The position numbers and the translations under genes are program-made. The notes under the pieces are model-generated. The model saw only the letters and a list, made by a program, of their open reading frames with translations. It ran no database searches and was not told the origin of the DNA. Positions 1 to 8,572 of a stretch of DNA of 53,522 nt are shown one piece after another. Source of the DNA: DATEEG01 sp035525055 (GTDB taxonomy: Bacteria; Actinomycetota; Acidimicrobiia; Spongiisociales; ZC4RG35); assembly GCA_035525055.1 (NCBI GenBank), contig DATLEZ010000078.1, positions 1 through 53,522 of the forward strand. The letters run 5' to 3'. How positions within the stretch are numbered: position 1 is the first letter of the stretch; each line of letters begins with the position of its first letter.

Positions 1-1394
1 ACGAGACTGATGGCGGCCAGGGCTGCTCCAGAACGGGCCTGGTAACGGGCCAGGTCCATTATGGCCAAACGCACTGCAATCGGCGCCCCTCTAGTGGCGA
101 TCGACAGCGCCCGGATTGCCAAGGGGCCAATGAGCAGGACACCGAGCAGGATCGCCAGCGTGCCGAAACCGATAAGCAAGAAGTTGGCCTGGTCGGCGAG
201 AGCAAGAGCTGCGGTGCCACCCACCACCAGAGCACCCGCCAGTACCGCCGAGCGATGGGTCGGAGTCGGCCGCGGGGGCCGGCCTGACAGTGCGAGCGTG
301 ATCGGGATCCGCGCCACTGCCCGAGCCGGCCACCAGGCCGCCCCGGTTGCGGTCAACACTGCCAGCACCATGCCAGTTCCGATCAGCCACCAGGGCACAT
401 TGAACCGCGCTATCCGGTGCCCCACTGCCGGTTCGATGAGCGGCACCGCCGCGGTCCAACTCGCCAACCCAATGAGAGCACCGATGAGTGCGGCGATGAC
501 TCCAATCGCGGCACCATTGGCCACCGTCACCAGGCGAAGGTTCCTCTCGGTGGCCCCGATCGCGGCCAGCATGCCGAGCTGACGTAGGCGCCGTTGAGCG
601 ACAACGACGAAGCTGGCGACGGCCACCAGAGCAACCAATAGCAGCGCCACGGTTGCGGCACCCAGCACTCCCGCGGCTGCGAGCGCGCCCTCATTGGCGG
701 GTCGCTGCGATCTAGCCAGCATGTTCCCCGTTCGGAACCCGAAGACCTTGTCGTCGGGCGCATCGACCAGCATCGTCACCTCCTCCGGCGGGTCGCTGTG
801 CGATGGGTCTACCAATACGAACTCGATCCGCAGGTCGCTGGGATTCTCCACTAATCCGACAACGAGCCGCTCGATGCCATCTAACGGGAACGTAGTGTCG
901 AGGCTGAGCTGCAACGTCTCGGCCACCCCGTCGGTCACCGCGACCTCGCCGGCAGCCGTTGGGTAGCGACCCTCCAGCAGCGTCAGCATCGGACCGCTAT
1001 AGGGCCCCTGGGGGTCCTGGGCCCTGATCTCGATGCTCTCCACCGAGCCTGCGATCGGTACCTGCCGGTGAGAGATCACCTCGATCGTGCCAAACCACTC
1101 CTCGGCGGCGGAAATAGCGGCCGCCAACGCCTGGGGATCAGAGCCATCGAACTTGAGGTTGTGATTGACCGTGCCGGACCTGGCGTTTCCCGGAATTGGA
1201 GCAATGTTGTAGGCGGCAGAGGCGCTGAAAATCGCTGCGGCGACAGCCACCGTCAACAAAGCAAGTATCAGAGCCTGTTGGCGCCATTCCCGGCGGTACA
1301 GCCGCACCGCCCAGCGGATCACCGCCCGCCGGGCAGGTCCACCACCGCCGCCGTTGTCGGAGTCAACCGTCTTCCGCTCCTGCAGAACGTTCAT
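1..1394 (-). CDS. FtsX-like ABC transporter permease (C-terminus outside window)
   Basis: About 464 residues are visible from an ATG at 1394; the gene runs off the left edge, so its C-terminus is missing. A hydrophobic segment lies near residues 40-60, followed by a long Gly/Pro-poor extracytoplasmic region and then several hydrophobic helices from about residue 235 on. This is the order of MacB/FtsX-type permeases. The start overlaps the stop of the ATPase gene by 4 bases (ATGA), so the two are translationally coupled and form one exporter. Together with the PadR gene upstream this resembles PadR-controlled drug or antimicrobial-peptide efflux. The substrate cannot be read from the sequence. 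Confidence 0.85.
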   Translation of the reverse strand, partial: MNVLQERKTVDSDNGGGGGPARRAVIRWAVRLYRREWRQQALILALLTVAVAAAIFSASAAYNIAPIPGNARSGTVNHNLKFDGSDPQALAAAISAAEEWFGTIEVISHRQVPIAGSVESIEIRAQDPQGPYSGPMLTLLEGRYPTAAGEVAVTDGVAETLQLSLDTTFPLDGIERLVVGLVENPSDLRIEFVLVDPSHSDPPEEVTMLVDAPDDKVFGFRTGNMLARSQRPANEGALAAAGVLGAATVALLLVALVAVASFVVVAQRRLRQLGMLAAIGATERNLRLVTVANGAAIGVIAALIGALIGLASWTAAVPLIEPAVGHRIARFNVPWWLIGTGMVLAVLTATGAAWWPARAVARIPITLALSGRPPRPTPTHRSAVLAGALVVGGTAALALADQANFLLIGFGTLAILLGVLLIGPLAIRALSIATRGAPIAVRLAIMDLARYQARSGAALAAISL

Positions 1395-2116
1395 GGTTCG
1401 TTGTGAGAGCCCAGGAGCGAGTCCGGACTGGGAGGCTGCGCTGTCTGGTCAACGATCCTTCCATCTCTTATGAACACCACCCGGTCGGCCCACGATGCCA
1501 GCTGCGCGTCATGGGTTACCACTACTCCAGCCACCCCGCCCTTGCAGGCCGCGCGCAGGAGCCGCATCACCGCCTCGCTGTTGGCCGAGTCCAGCGCGCC
1601 TGACGGCTCGTCGGCGAGCAACAGATGTCGGTTGCCCACGATCGCCCGAGCGATTGCAACTCTTTGACGTTCGCCGCCTGAGAGCTGGTCGGGGAAATGA
1701 TCGGCGCGGTCCGAAAGCCCTAGCGATTCCAGCGACTCCAACCCGGTGGCCCATGCCGCCCTGGCCCCGATCCCGTCGAGTTCCAACGGCAACGCGACGT
1801 TCTCGAGCGCGCTGAGGCCAGGCAACAGGTTGAAGTCTTGGAACACGTATCCGATCGTCCGTCGGCGAAGCCGGGCCCGGTCGTTGCGCGACATTCTCGA
1901 CAGCTCGGCGCCATCGACCACGACCTCGCCGCTAGTGGCGTCTTCCAGGCTGCCGGCGATCGTCAAGAGTGTGCTCTTCCCAGAGCCGCTCGGTCCCATG
2001 ATCGCGACCAGTTCGCCCCGCTCTACCGATAGGTCGACGTCGCGTAGTGCGTGCACCTCGGTTGGACCCGATCCGTACACCTTCGATGTGTGACGCACTT
2101 CGAGGGCGGCAGTCAT
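1391..2116 (-). CDS. ABC transporter ATP-binding protein, MacB/LolD type
   Basis: 241 aa. The Walker A GPSGSGKS is at residues 41-48. The signature LSGGERQRVAIARA, Walker B LLADEPSGALD and the switch histidine (VVTHD) follow in the usual order. It would energise the FtsX-like permease encoded next. The ATG at 2116 is preferred over upstream codons because it overlaps the padR stop by 4 bases (ATGA) and because homology begins there. The gene sits in a three-gene padR-ATPase-permease operon, so expression is likely set by the PadR operator upstream of padR. Confidence 0.93.
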   Translation of the reverse strand: MTAALEVRHTSKVYGSGPTEVHALRDVDLSVERGELVAIMGPSGSGKSTLLTIAGSLEDATSGEVVVDGAELSRMSRNDRARLRRRTIGYVFQDFNLLPGLSALENVALPLELDGIGARAAWATGLESLESLGLSDRADHFPDQLSGGERQRVAIARAIVGNRHLLLADEPSGALDSANSEAVMRLLRAACKGGVAGVVVTHDAQLASWADRVVFIRDGRIVDQTAQPPSPDSLLGSHNEP

Positions 2117-2685
2117 CGTCTCACCGCTTTGTGTTGCCACTGTTCGTAGGCCCTTTCGACGGGACCAGTGGCGGGCAGCCGTTGCAGCCTGGCATCGGCC
2201 GCGTCGAGCCACCGTACGACGCCCTCGAGGCGGAACAATTCGGCGTCGACGATCAGGCCTAGCCCCACGTCATCTTCAGATCCCTCGGCCTTGAGGTGGG
2301 TGTATCTCTGCATCGTCTCGACCAGGTGCCGACGATGGGCCTGGATCACGTCGTGAACGTCGACGCCCGGCACCCGCAAGGCCACTTGCACCTTGATGAC
2401 GAGTTCATCGCGCGGTGGAGGCAAAGTGTCGGGCGGTGTTCGAAGCCACTCATCGAGTTCGCGGCGGCCGGCTGCCGTGATGCGGAAGACGTTCTGGGGA
2501 CCATCGCCTTGAGCATCGTCGGACTCCACCAGTGCGTCGCGCTCCAGTCGCTGCAGTGTCGTATAGACCTGCCCGATGTTGAGCGGCCACACCTCCCCGG
2601 TCCTCGCCTCGAACTCCTGCCGCAGCCGCAGACCATATTTCGGGCCCTCGCTGAGCAGAGCCAACAAGGCGTGCCGAACACTCAC
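2113..2685 (-). CDS. PadR family transcriptional regulator
   Basis: 190 aa from a GTG at 2685. The N-terminal winged helix begins SVRHALLALLSEGPKYGLRL and continues with the PadR recognition part around GQVYTTLQRLERDALV. The C-terminal half is helical, as in the longer PadR proteins that dimerise through it. PadR proteins usually repress themselves and a neighbouring transporter. Here the gene heads an operon with an ABC ATPase and permease, and a near-perfect palindrome lies 20 bases upstream of the start. Longer upstream starts in the same frame would run through that palindrome and are rejected. Confidence 0.9.
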   Translation of the reverse strand: MSVRHALLALLSEGPKYGLRLRQEFEARTGEVWPLNIGQVYTTLQRLERDALVESDDAQGDGPQNVFRITAAGRRELDEWLRTPPDTLPPPRDELVIKVQVALRVPGVDVHDVIQAHRRHLVETMQRYTHLKAEGSEDDVGLGLIVDAELFRLEGVVRWLDAADARLQRLPATGPVERAYEQWQHKAVRR

Positions 2686-2705
2686 TGGTCCACGAGTACA
2701 GTTAA

Positions 2706-2730
2706 CATACCGAGTAATATACTCAGTATG
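2706..2730. promoter_or_regulatory. Probable PadR operator overlapping the padR promoter
   Basis: A 25-base near-perfect inverted repeat centred on 2718: twelve-base arms beginning CATAC and ending GTATG, with one mismatched pair in the arms and mismatches at the centre. It lies about 20 bases upstream of the padR GTG. A TANNNT-type hexamer (TATGTT on the minus strand) overlaps one arm, so a bound dimer would block RNA polymerase. PadR proteins are known to bind ATAC/GTAT-type palindromes. Assignment to this PadR is inference from position. Confidence 0.72.
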
Positions 2731-2801
2731 CTCGGTCGTCAAACCGAACCAGAGGCCGGCATGGCGATCACCTACGGGAGTCGCGCGAGAATCGAGTCGA
2801 C

Positions 2802-3098
2802 ATGATCCCAATTGCTTGCACGCTCGACGCCGGTGAAGCCCGGGAGAGGTGGCAGCAGTGGCAATCCCTGGCGAGGACCGTGGGCAAGGTGGACCGCGTG
2901 GCTCATGGCCTCAGTCTCCACTTCACCGCCGCCGACGACACCCGGTCGGAACTGGTCAGGCTGGTTGGCGCCGAGCGCCAGTGCTGCGGCTTCGTCGACT
3001 GGCAACTCGAAGAGCTTGGTGACGAGTTGGTGCTCACAATCAGCGGCGATCCCGACGGCGTGGAGGCGATGGTGGAGTCCTTCCGGCTCCCGACCTGA
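2802..3098 (+). CDS. Small conserved protein with a Cys-Cys motif
   Basis: 98 aa beginning MIPIACTLDAGEARERW. It resembles a small actinobacterial family of unknown function with an RQCCGF-type vicinal cysteine motif (residues near 60-65) and an N-terminal cysteine. Relatives are often found near mercury or other metal-handling genes, which is recalled family knowledge and not shown here. It is divergent from the padR operon, and the PadR palindrome at 2706-2730 lies in the shared upstream region, so PadR could also affect it. Function unknown. Confidence 0.7.
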   Translation: MIPIACTLDAGEARERWQQWQSLARTVGKVDRVAHGLSLHFTAADDTRSELVRLVGAERQCCGFVDWQLEELGDELVLTISGDPDGVEAMVESFRLPT

Positions 3099-3303
3099 AG
3101 CGGCCTGATAAGGACGTTGCCTTTGTGGGCACGACGACCGGGGACGACTGGCACAACGGGCATCTGGTGCTCGCCGCCCACACGTCGTGGTGAGTGATCG
3201 ACGTCGTGACGCCCGCGGAATCGCCGATGTCGAGCGCATCGCAATGATCAACTGGATAGTTTGGCGACTACATGACTTGAAGCTCGCTCACAGGAGGAGA
3301 GAC

Positions 3304-3519
3304 ATGGCCGAGAGCGTCTACAAAGTGATCGAACTGGTGGGGACCAGCACCGAATCCTGGGAAAAGGCGGCTCAGGCCGCGGTGACGAAGGCGGCGGCTC
3401 ATCTCCGGGACCTACGTGTTGCAGAAGTATCGGAGCTCGACATGCAACTCGACAACGGTGTCGTCGTCTCCTACCGGGCCAAGGTGAAGGTCTCGTTCAA
3501 GTACGAGGACGAGTCCTAA
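3304..3519 (+). CDS. Dodecin family flavin-binding protein
   Basis: 71 aa, the usual length of dodecins. The sequence MAESVYKVIELVGTSTESWEKAAQAAV and the later VSYRAKVKVSFKYED match the dodecin beta-alpha-beta-beta fold, which assembles into a dodecamer storing FMN/riboflavin. The start is fixed by a strong AGGAGGA ribosome site ending about 6 bases before the ATG; a longer in-frame extension upstream lacks such a site. It appears monocistronic. The 205 bases before it hold no other gene I can support. Confidence 0.9.
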   Translation: MAESVYKVIELVGTSTESWEKAAQAAVTKAAAHLRDLRVAEVSELDMQLDNGVVVSYRAKVKVSFKYEDES

Positions 3520-3536
3520 GGTCGGACCACGTCGTG

Positions 3537-4265
3537 TCAGACGACGGCCGATATCAGGCGAAACGTGTACCCGGCCATAACCGACCATAACAGGATGGCA
3601 AATCCGCGCTCGCCGGTGCGTTGGTTGAAGCCGCGACCCAAAAGAGTGCCGGCAAGCATCAGCGGCACTGCGACCAGGGCGACAGCGTAAGACGAGGTGC
3701 CGAGGATGGCGGCCTCGGAGAACACAGTGACTTTGGTGAGGTCGCCCGCCAGGGAGGCCAAGGAGGCCGCCCCTACGAAATGGAAGCGGTCAAGATCGAG
3801 GTTGCGGATCGCCGCCCCCTTGAGCGGCCCCGACGTCCCTGAGAAACCGGAGACGGCGCCGGAACCGAAGGCCATGACCGGACCAGCGACAAGCCTTCCC
3901 GGCTGCCAACGCAAACGCTCCAGAACGAGCGTCAGTCCGAAGGCTGCCACGACGGCAATCCCGACGATCTGATCCGAGGTCCTCACCAGGAGACTGGCTC
4001 CGAGCCACGCCCCGACCGAGATCATCACCACAATCGGCAGGGCCCTTCGCAATGGCAACGTCGCCTGGTAAGCAATCACCTTGACCAGATTGTTCACCCC
4101 CAGCAGCAGAGCGGCCAGAGCCACGCCTTCCTTGGGACCGAGCACCAACACGAGCGCCGGCACCAGGAGAAGCGAACCGCCCAATCCGGCCGAGGCCGAG
4201 ATCACGAACGAGATGAAGATCGCGACAAGGGCCAGCAGGCCCGTGGCGACGTTCAGTGTTTCCAT
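3537..4265 (-). CDS. TSUP family (TauE/SafE-type) membrane transporter
   Basis: 242 aa with about eight hydrophobic segments and the family glycine-rich signatures ISASAGLGGSLLLVP near the N-terminus and GAVSGFSGTSGPLKG at mid-protein. TSUP proteins export sulfite, sulfoacetate or other small organic sulfur compounds; the actual substrate is unknown. The start lies 2 bases after the stop of the upstream membrane protein gene, suggesting co-transcription with that pair. The 3' end converges on the dodecin gene. Confidence 0.88.
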   Translation of the reverse strand: METLNVATGLLALVAIFISFVISASAGLGGSLLLVPALVLVLGPKEGVALAALLLGVNNLVKVIAYQATLPLRRALPIVVMISVGAWLGASLLVRTSDQIVGIAVVAAFGLTLVLERLRWQPGRLVAGPVMAFGSGAVSGFSGTSGPLKGAAIRNLDLDRFHFVGAASLASLAGDLTKVTVFSEAAILGTSSYAVALVAVPLMLAGTLLGRGFNQRTGERGFAILLWSVMAGYTFRLISAVV

Positions 4266-4267
4266 GA

Positions 4268-5284
4268 CTAGTGAATGGGCGGAGGCTCTTCGGCTGGTTC
4301 ACACCCGTCGATCACAGGATGGATGTGCCACTTGTTCTCGGGCTTTTCCTGTTCGCCTTTGACCAGGTCCGAACCAGCGGTACCCACCTGGAAACACCAG
4401 GGATCGAGGACCCTCTTCTTGAACTGCTCAACCAATTCCTCGGTTGCTGGATTGTCGCCTTTGAACCGGTCCGGCACCCGAATTACCTGGACGTGTCGGA
4501 CCGGATGGATTTCGTTCCACCCACTGTGCCCGGCGTCATACACCCAGTCTCCCTTGACGACGACGATATCTCCCAAATTCATCTCTCCGGATGAGGGGTC
4601 GAGAACATCGTGGATGTCTCCGTTGTGAGTTGCCGCCCAGACGATCCCCGCGAGGAGTGCGGTGAGGGCTAACAAGGCAAGAAGCACCAAGAGGCAGGCC
4701 AGCCAACCGATTCCGGGAAGCGAGCAGGCGGCCAGGGCAGCTGCGATCGGGAACGACATGGCCTTGAGCACGATGCACACGTCGTGAACCCGGCAGCCCT
4801 TCACCTCGCAATGCAGGATCTGGTCGATGTCGGGGTTGGATTGCCCCACCCCCACATACCCCAGGCCCAATGGATCGAGGACCGAGCTTTGTTTGGTGAT
4901 GAATTTGCTTTGATGCTCGTCCGTTTCCTGAACGGCGTTCAGCTTCTCGCTGTTCGCGTGAGGCGACAGGACGATCTCAAACGTGAAGTCGTCGTCCATC
5001 TTTTCCAGACCGGACTTGTCGGACCCGACCGGGATCAACTTGGTAACCCGGCCGATGACGCAGACGTCCTCCTCCAGGCAGACCAGCTTCCCGCCATGTA
5101 GGAATCGACAGAGGTCGAATACGGCGGCTATGAAGAGGACGCCTGATACGACTCCAAGCAGGATCGAGAGGGATGCCCCCGCCACTATCGCGAATATCAG
5201 CGACGCGATGCCCAGAGTCTTGGCTTGGAGCGGCTTGAAGTCGGCCGGAGCGACACAGTGGAAGTGCTTCTGACAGTCGGCCAT
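4268..5284 (-). CDS. Membrane protein of unknown function
   Basis: 338 aa. Hydrophobic hairpin-like segments occur near residues 22-60 and again near residues 175-215, separated and followed by polar domains. The last 110 residues contain a cluster of Asp, His and Trp (VVKGDWVYDAGHSGWNEIHPVRHVQVI). The ATG at 5284 is chosen over a TTG seven codons earlier because GGAAGAAG lies about 7 bases upstream of it. It sits between a CARDB-like anchored protein and the TSUP transporter with short gaps, so the three may form an operon. No family is recognised. Confidence 0.7.
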   Translation of the reverse strand: MADCQKHFHCVAPADFKPLQAKTLGIASLIFAIVAGASLSILLGVVSGVLFIAAVFDLCRFLHGGKLVCLEEDVCVIGRVTKLIPVGSDKSGLEKMDDDFTFEIVLSPHANSEKLNAVQETDEHQSKFITKQSSVLDPLGLGYVGVGQSNPDIDQILHCEVKGCRVHDVCIVLKAMSFPIAAALAACSLPGIGWLACLLVLLALLALTALLAGIVWAATHNGDIHDVLDPSSGEMNLGDIVVVKGDWVYDAGHSGWNEIHPVRHVQVIRVPDRFKGDNPATEELVEQFKKRVLDPWCFQVGTAGSDLVKGEQEKPENKWHIHPVIDGCEPAEEPPPIH

Positions 5285-5321
5285 CAGCGGCTTCTTCCGG
5301 TGCAAATCTTGCTGAGGATGA

Positions 5322-6389
5322 TCATGCCTTCACCACTTTCAGCGTCACTCCTCCGACGAGGTCGGTGCCGTAGAAGGCGTTGACATTGATGACCTCTTCA
5401 CCGGCAAAGTTCGCCGGAGGAGTCACTGTCACCACCACGTTCTCGGTCGCGAATGCACCGAGCGTTACCTCGGATGGTTCGATAGCCACAGCCCAACCGC
5501 TGGGTATCGGGTGACCTCCAACACCGTGGCGGAACCTGGCAAATGTCCAGTCCGCCTCCAACTCCAACGGAGGCACGTAGGCCGTAGTTAGGTTGTGATC
5601 CGGAAAACTTCGATCGCTATCTCCCTTGTCGGGCTTGGCGCGACAATCCATCTTGGGCGGAATCCGGTATCCGTCGGCCCGCAGGCGGAATCGACGGGGG
5701 ACCTCGGAATCATTCCGGACCGGGAACTCGAACACCGCCGGCGACGCCGCGATGCCCACATTGGTGTTCTCCTGGCCAATGTTGTTCTTGGGATTGGCGT
5801 CATCGTTCCAATGGAGGCGGGCCTGCAGGCAGTAGTGCCCGGGTGTGTTCGGGGTATGCCAGTTAACGGACGCCCGGGTGGGATGACCCGGCGCTCCTTT
5901 GACGGGAAGGGTGACGACATCGTTCCCGATGGCCTGGCCCTGGGTCCCGATCCCAAAGCCAAAGAAGAGGAACTCGACGGGCATGTCGACGGCCGGCGCT
6001 GAGGTGGAACTATTCCAGATGGTTGCCACCACCTCGTAGTCGGTGTCCTGGATCAAACCGCTCGATGCCACTGGATTCCCATTCCTGAAGAGCTGGATGT
6101 CGGGGTTGTCCCACGTCACCGCCAGTCCCTGTTCCATCAGATAGGTCTGGGAGTAGATCAGAGGATCGGCCCGCTTATAGACCTCGGGTCGAACCGTCGC
6201 ACACTCGGGGGGACACCGATTCGGTTGGCCCCGTCGGCTGTCACGGACCCGCTTGTTGCGGCGTCCGGTTGACAGCAGATCCGCGATCAATTGGATGATC
6301 TGTCGCAGCCATGCGAAAGTGAACAAGTAGAGAATTGCCGCGAGCAGGGCTCGAATCAGCCCCACGACGGCATTGCCAATCGCACGCAC
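5322..6389 (-). CDS. Membrane-anchored protein with CARDB-like beta domain
   Basis: About 355 aa. An amphipathic and hydrophobic N-terminus (residues 1-40) is followed by a basic stretch, a CPPEC motif and a long beta-rich region. The part reading LIQDTDYEVVATIWNSSTSAPA, then HYCLQARLHWNDDANPKNNIGQENTNV, looks like a CARDB/cell-adhesion Ig-like fold, a match from memory. The GTG at 6389 is preferred to an ATG at 6410 because GGAGGAGG falls inside that upstream stretch, 7 bases before the GTG. Its neighbour downstream is also a membrane protein; a shared surface role is inference. Confidence 0.68.
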   Translation of the reverse strand: MRAIGNAVVGLIRALLAAILYLFTFAWLRQIIQLIADLLSTGRRNKRVRDSRRGQPNRCPPECATVRPEVYKRADPLIYSQTYLMEQGLAVTWDNPDIQLFRNGNPVASSGLIQDTDYEVVATIWNSSTSAPAVDMPVEFLFFGFGIGTQGQAIGNDVVTLPVKGAPGHPTRASVNWHTPNTPGHYCLQARLHWNDDANPKNNIGQENTNVGIAASPAVFEFPVRNDSEVPRRFRLRADGYRIPPKMDCRAKPDKGDSDRSFPDHNLTTAYVPPLELEADWTFARFRHGVGGHPIPSGWAVAIEPSEVTLGAFATENVVVTVTPPANFAGEEVINVNAFYGTDLVGGVTLKVVKA

Positions 6390-6481
6390 GATCGTGCCTC
6401 CTCCCCACATCGACGACCCAAGCGTCGGAAGACTCCCCGAAGCTACACCCGGCGTGTGGCTCCTGTCGGCTGGAGAGGGTT

Positions 6482-7234
6482 CTAGGCGCGCTTCTCGAGC
6501 TCAGCCAGCTCCGCTTCGATGCTCCGGGCTTGAGCTGCGGCCGCATCGGCCCGCTTGCGAGCCGTCTCGGCAGCCTTACTGGCTTTCCGGGCGACCGCCT
6601 CTGCGTCCCGAGCCTCCTCTTCCAGATCGCTGGCCTCGACCTCCGTCGCTTGCGCGGTTGCCTCCGCCTCCCAGCTGCGTTTGCGCAGCGCCTCGATCCT
6701 GTCCTGCTGCTTGCTGGTCGCGGCCTTCTTCGGAGCTACGGGCACAGACAACCCGGCGAACGAGCCGAACCCAGTCGGCTCCAGGTCCTCGGTCAACCGA
6801 CCCTGTTTGAGCAGTCCCCGTCCCTCCGGTGTCGCGACCCCCGCTCGCAACGTGCTCACAATGCGGTCGAGGACCGCCGGAGATGCCGCCTTCAGCTGCT
6901 GCTTGGCGGCAGTGCGGAGCAAGAAGATGGCGGCAGCTTCGTCACGGCGCGCTTCCTCGAAGCCACTCGAGTCCTTCCCTGACATCGCCCGGCTCTGAGC
7001 CTGCTCGAGCGCCTCCCCTGCCTTGATCAACCTCTGCAGGTCGAGGGAACCCGAGCGGGCTAGCTGGTTGACTGTCCAGGCCGAAACGGAAGGCTTCTTC
7101 AGTGCGGCAACACGAGCAGCCGCCGGCTCATCGCCATCCTTTTTCAGACGACCAGCGACCTCATTGCGGACCTTGACGAACTGATCAAGCGGAGCCGCGT
7201 AGAGGTCGTCGAGTTCGGATTCTTCGTCGGCCAA
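6482..7234 (-). CDS. Conserved actinobacterial coiled-coil protein
   Basis: 250 aa. The N-terminus (DDLYAAPLDQFVKVRNEVAGRLK, then PSVSAWTVNQLAR) matches a widespread actinobacterial family of unknown function. From about residue 170 to the end the protein is an Ala/Glu/Arg-rich coiled coil with heptad-like spacing. No catalytic motif is seen. It is transcribed away from the decayed epimerase at 7337 and separated from the downstream gene by about 90 bases, so it is probably its own transcript. Confidence 0.75.
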   Translation of the reverse strand: MADEESELDDLYAAPLDQFVKVRNEVAGRLKKDGDEPAAARVAALKKPSVSAWTVNQLARSGSLDLQRLIKAGEALEQAQSRAMSGKDSSGFEEARRDEAAAIFLLRTAAKQQLKAASPAVLDRIVSTLRAGVATPEGRGLLKQGRLTEDLEPTGFGSFAGLSVPVAPKKAATSKQQDRIEALRKRSWEAEATAQATEVEASDLEEEARDAEAVARKASKAAETARKRADAAAAQARSIEAELAELEKRA

Positions 7235-7336
7235 GAGAGATGCCCTCGGGTCGGGAGGCAGACCTTATCCCACCAGGTCCGATCGGGGACCTGAGGACCC
7301 TGTCGTTCGAGCAGTATGGTTATTTGGTTGAAACCA

Positions 7337-7803
7337 ATGGTGTTCGTAACGGGTGGATCAGGCCTTGTTGGTGGCGCCGTGATCGAATCCCTGACAAGGG
7401 ATCACACCGTCCGTGCGATGGCTCGCTCAGAAACGAGCGCTGCGATGGTCGCCAGGCTCGGGGCCCCGCCAGCTGATGTGCTCTCTCGACAACGTCGGGG
7501 CGGAGGATCTCAAGGGTTGCCAGACGTCATCCGTTTCGCGGCCAAAACGAAGGAGTGGGCACCCAAGGTATTTACGAGAGGACCAACGCCGCGGGTACGG
7601 TACGGCTTCTGACCGCGGCCCGGACCGGCGGAGTTCGGAGGTTTGTTTGTGCCTATCAGCACGGACTCGGTCCTCTGTACTGGCGGACACCTGCGCGCAG
7701 TGGACGAATCTTTTCCGCTGCCGACCAAAATCCCCTTTGAATACACCGCAACCAAAGCGGCCGGCGAACGGGCAGTGATCAGTGCCAACGACCCGACCGG
7801 GTC
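7337..7803 (+). pseudogene. Decayed NAD(P)-binding epimerase/extended SDR
   Basis: From an ATG at 7337 the reading begins VFVTGGSGLVGGAVIESL, a clear Rossmann TGGxGxxG start. Recognisable family sequence then jumps frame four times: SLDNVGAEDLKGCQ, next VIRFAAKTKEW, next GTQGIYERTNAAGTVRLLTA, and finally STDSVLCTGGHLRAVDESF followed by the YTATKAAGE motif (Tyr-x-x-x-Lys). Homology ends near 7803, about half the usual 300-330 residues, right against the 3' end of the convergent SDR. The gene is therefore both frameshifted and truncated. It is probably a remnant at the island edge. Confidence 0.8.
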
Positions 7804-7822
7804 TTCCACTGCCAGCAGTGAA

Positions 7823-8572
7823 TCAGGAGATTCCGCGCAAGCCCCCGCCGTCGAGATGGATCACCCCGCCGTGCATCAGGTCGGCCTGAGGCTCGAGCAG
7901 CAACATCACCGCCCAGACGACCTCATCGATCGTTCCCAATCGGCCGAGGGTGTTCTGAGCCACATACTCGTTGTAGGTCTCCTCAAACTTCAATCCACGC
8001 TCGGCGGCGACATTTGTCAGAATCCTCCTCAGCCGGGGTGTGTCGGTGGGTCCGGGAGCGATGGTGTGGACGGTCACTCCCTTGGGCCCGTACACCATCG
8101 AGATCTGGCGCATGATGTTGAACACAGCGGCGTTAATCGCGCCCGGTCCGGCTTCATGGGCCCGTGGTTCCAAGCCGAGAGTCCCGGCGAACGCCACAAA
8201 CCGGGATCTATCGACAAACGCATCTCGGACGGCGTGGAGCAGACGAACCAGACCAGCGACCTTGATGTTGGCCCCCAGCACCAGGGCATCGGGATCGGTG
8301 GTGTCGACCGAGCCCCGCACCGGCAGCCCGGCGGCAAAGACCGCCATCCGCACCGGACCCCCGAGTTGTTCCTTGATAGCTGCGATGGCGTCATTGTGGC
8401 CGATGTCGGCCACACAGGGCACGACAAGATCGGACTTCTCCCTCAGAGTCTCCAAATCGTCGGCGGACCGCGCCACCGCCAGCACGCGCAATCCGCGCTC
8501 CGCCAGTCGCGATGTGATCGCAGAACCCATCGCCCCGGTGGCACCGACGACAACGGCCGTCTCAGCCGCCAT
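7823..8572 (-). CDS. SDR family protein with altered catalytic residues
   Basis: 249 aa, the usual length of classical SDRs. The N-terminal VVVGATGAMGSAI is a nucleotide-binding GxxGxG, and the C-terminal GGVIHLDGGG is typical. At the active site the usual Tyr-x-x-x-Lys reads P-G-A-I-N in my alignment, and the catalytic Ser region reads AFAGTLG, so both Tyr and Lys appear to be replaced. It may be non-catalytic or use different chemistry. It is the last gene of the minus arm of the catabolic island, overlapping the HAD gene by 11 bases. A dihydrodiol dehydrogenase role after the Rieske oxygenase would be tempting, but the missing residues argue for caution. Confidence 0.82.
   Translation of the reverse strand: MAAETAVVVGATGAMGSAITSRLAERGLRVLAVARSADDLETLREKSDLVVPCVADIGHNDAIAAIKEQLGGPVRMAVFAAGLPVRGSVDTTDPDALVLGANIKVAGLVRLLHAVRDAFVDRSRFVAFAGTLGLEPRAHEAGPGAINAAVFNIMRQISMVYGPKGVTVHTIAPGPTDTPRLRRILTNVAAERGLKFEETYNEYVAQNTLGRLGTIDEVVWAVMLLLEPQADLMHGGVIHLDGGGLRGIS

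Noticed and set aside
61..966. Plus-strand open frames of 90-173 codons across 61-966
   Set aside because: They are antisense to the FtsX-like permease, which translates cleanly on the minus strand with its membrane helices. High GC creates such shadow frames.
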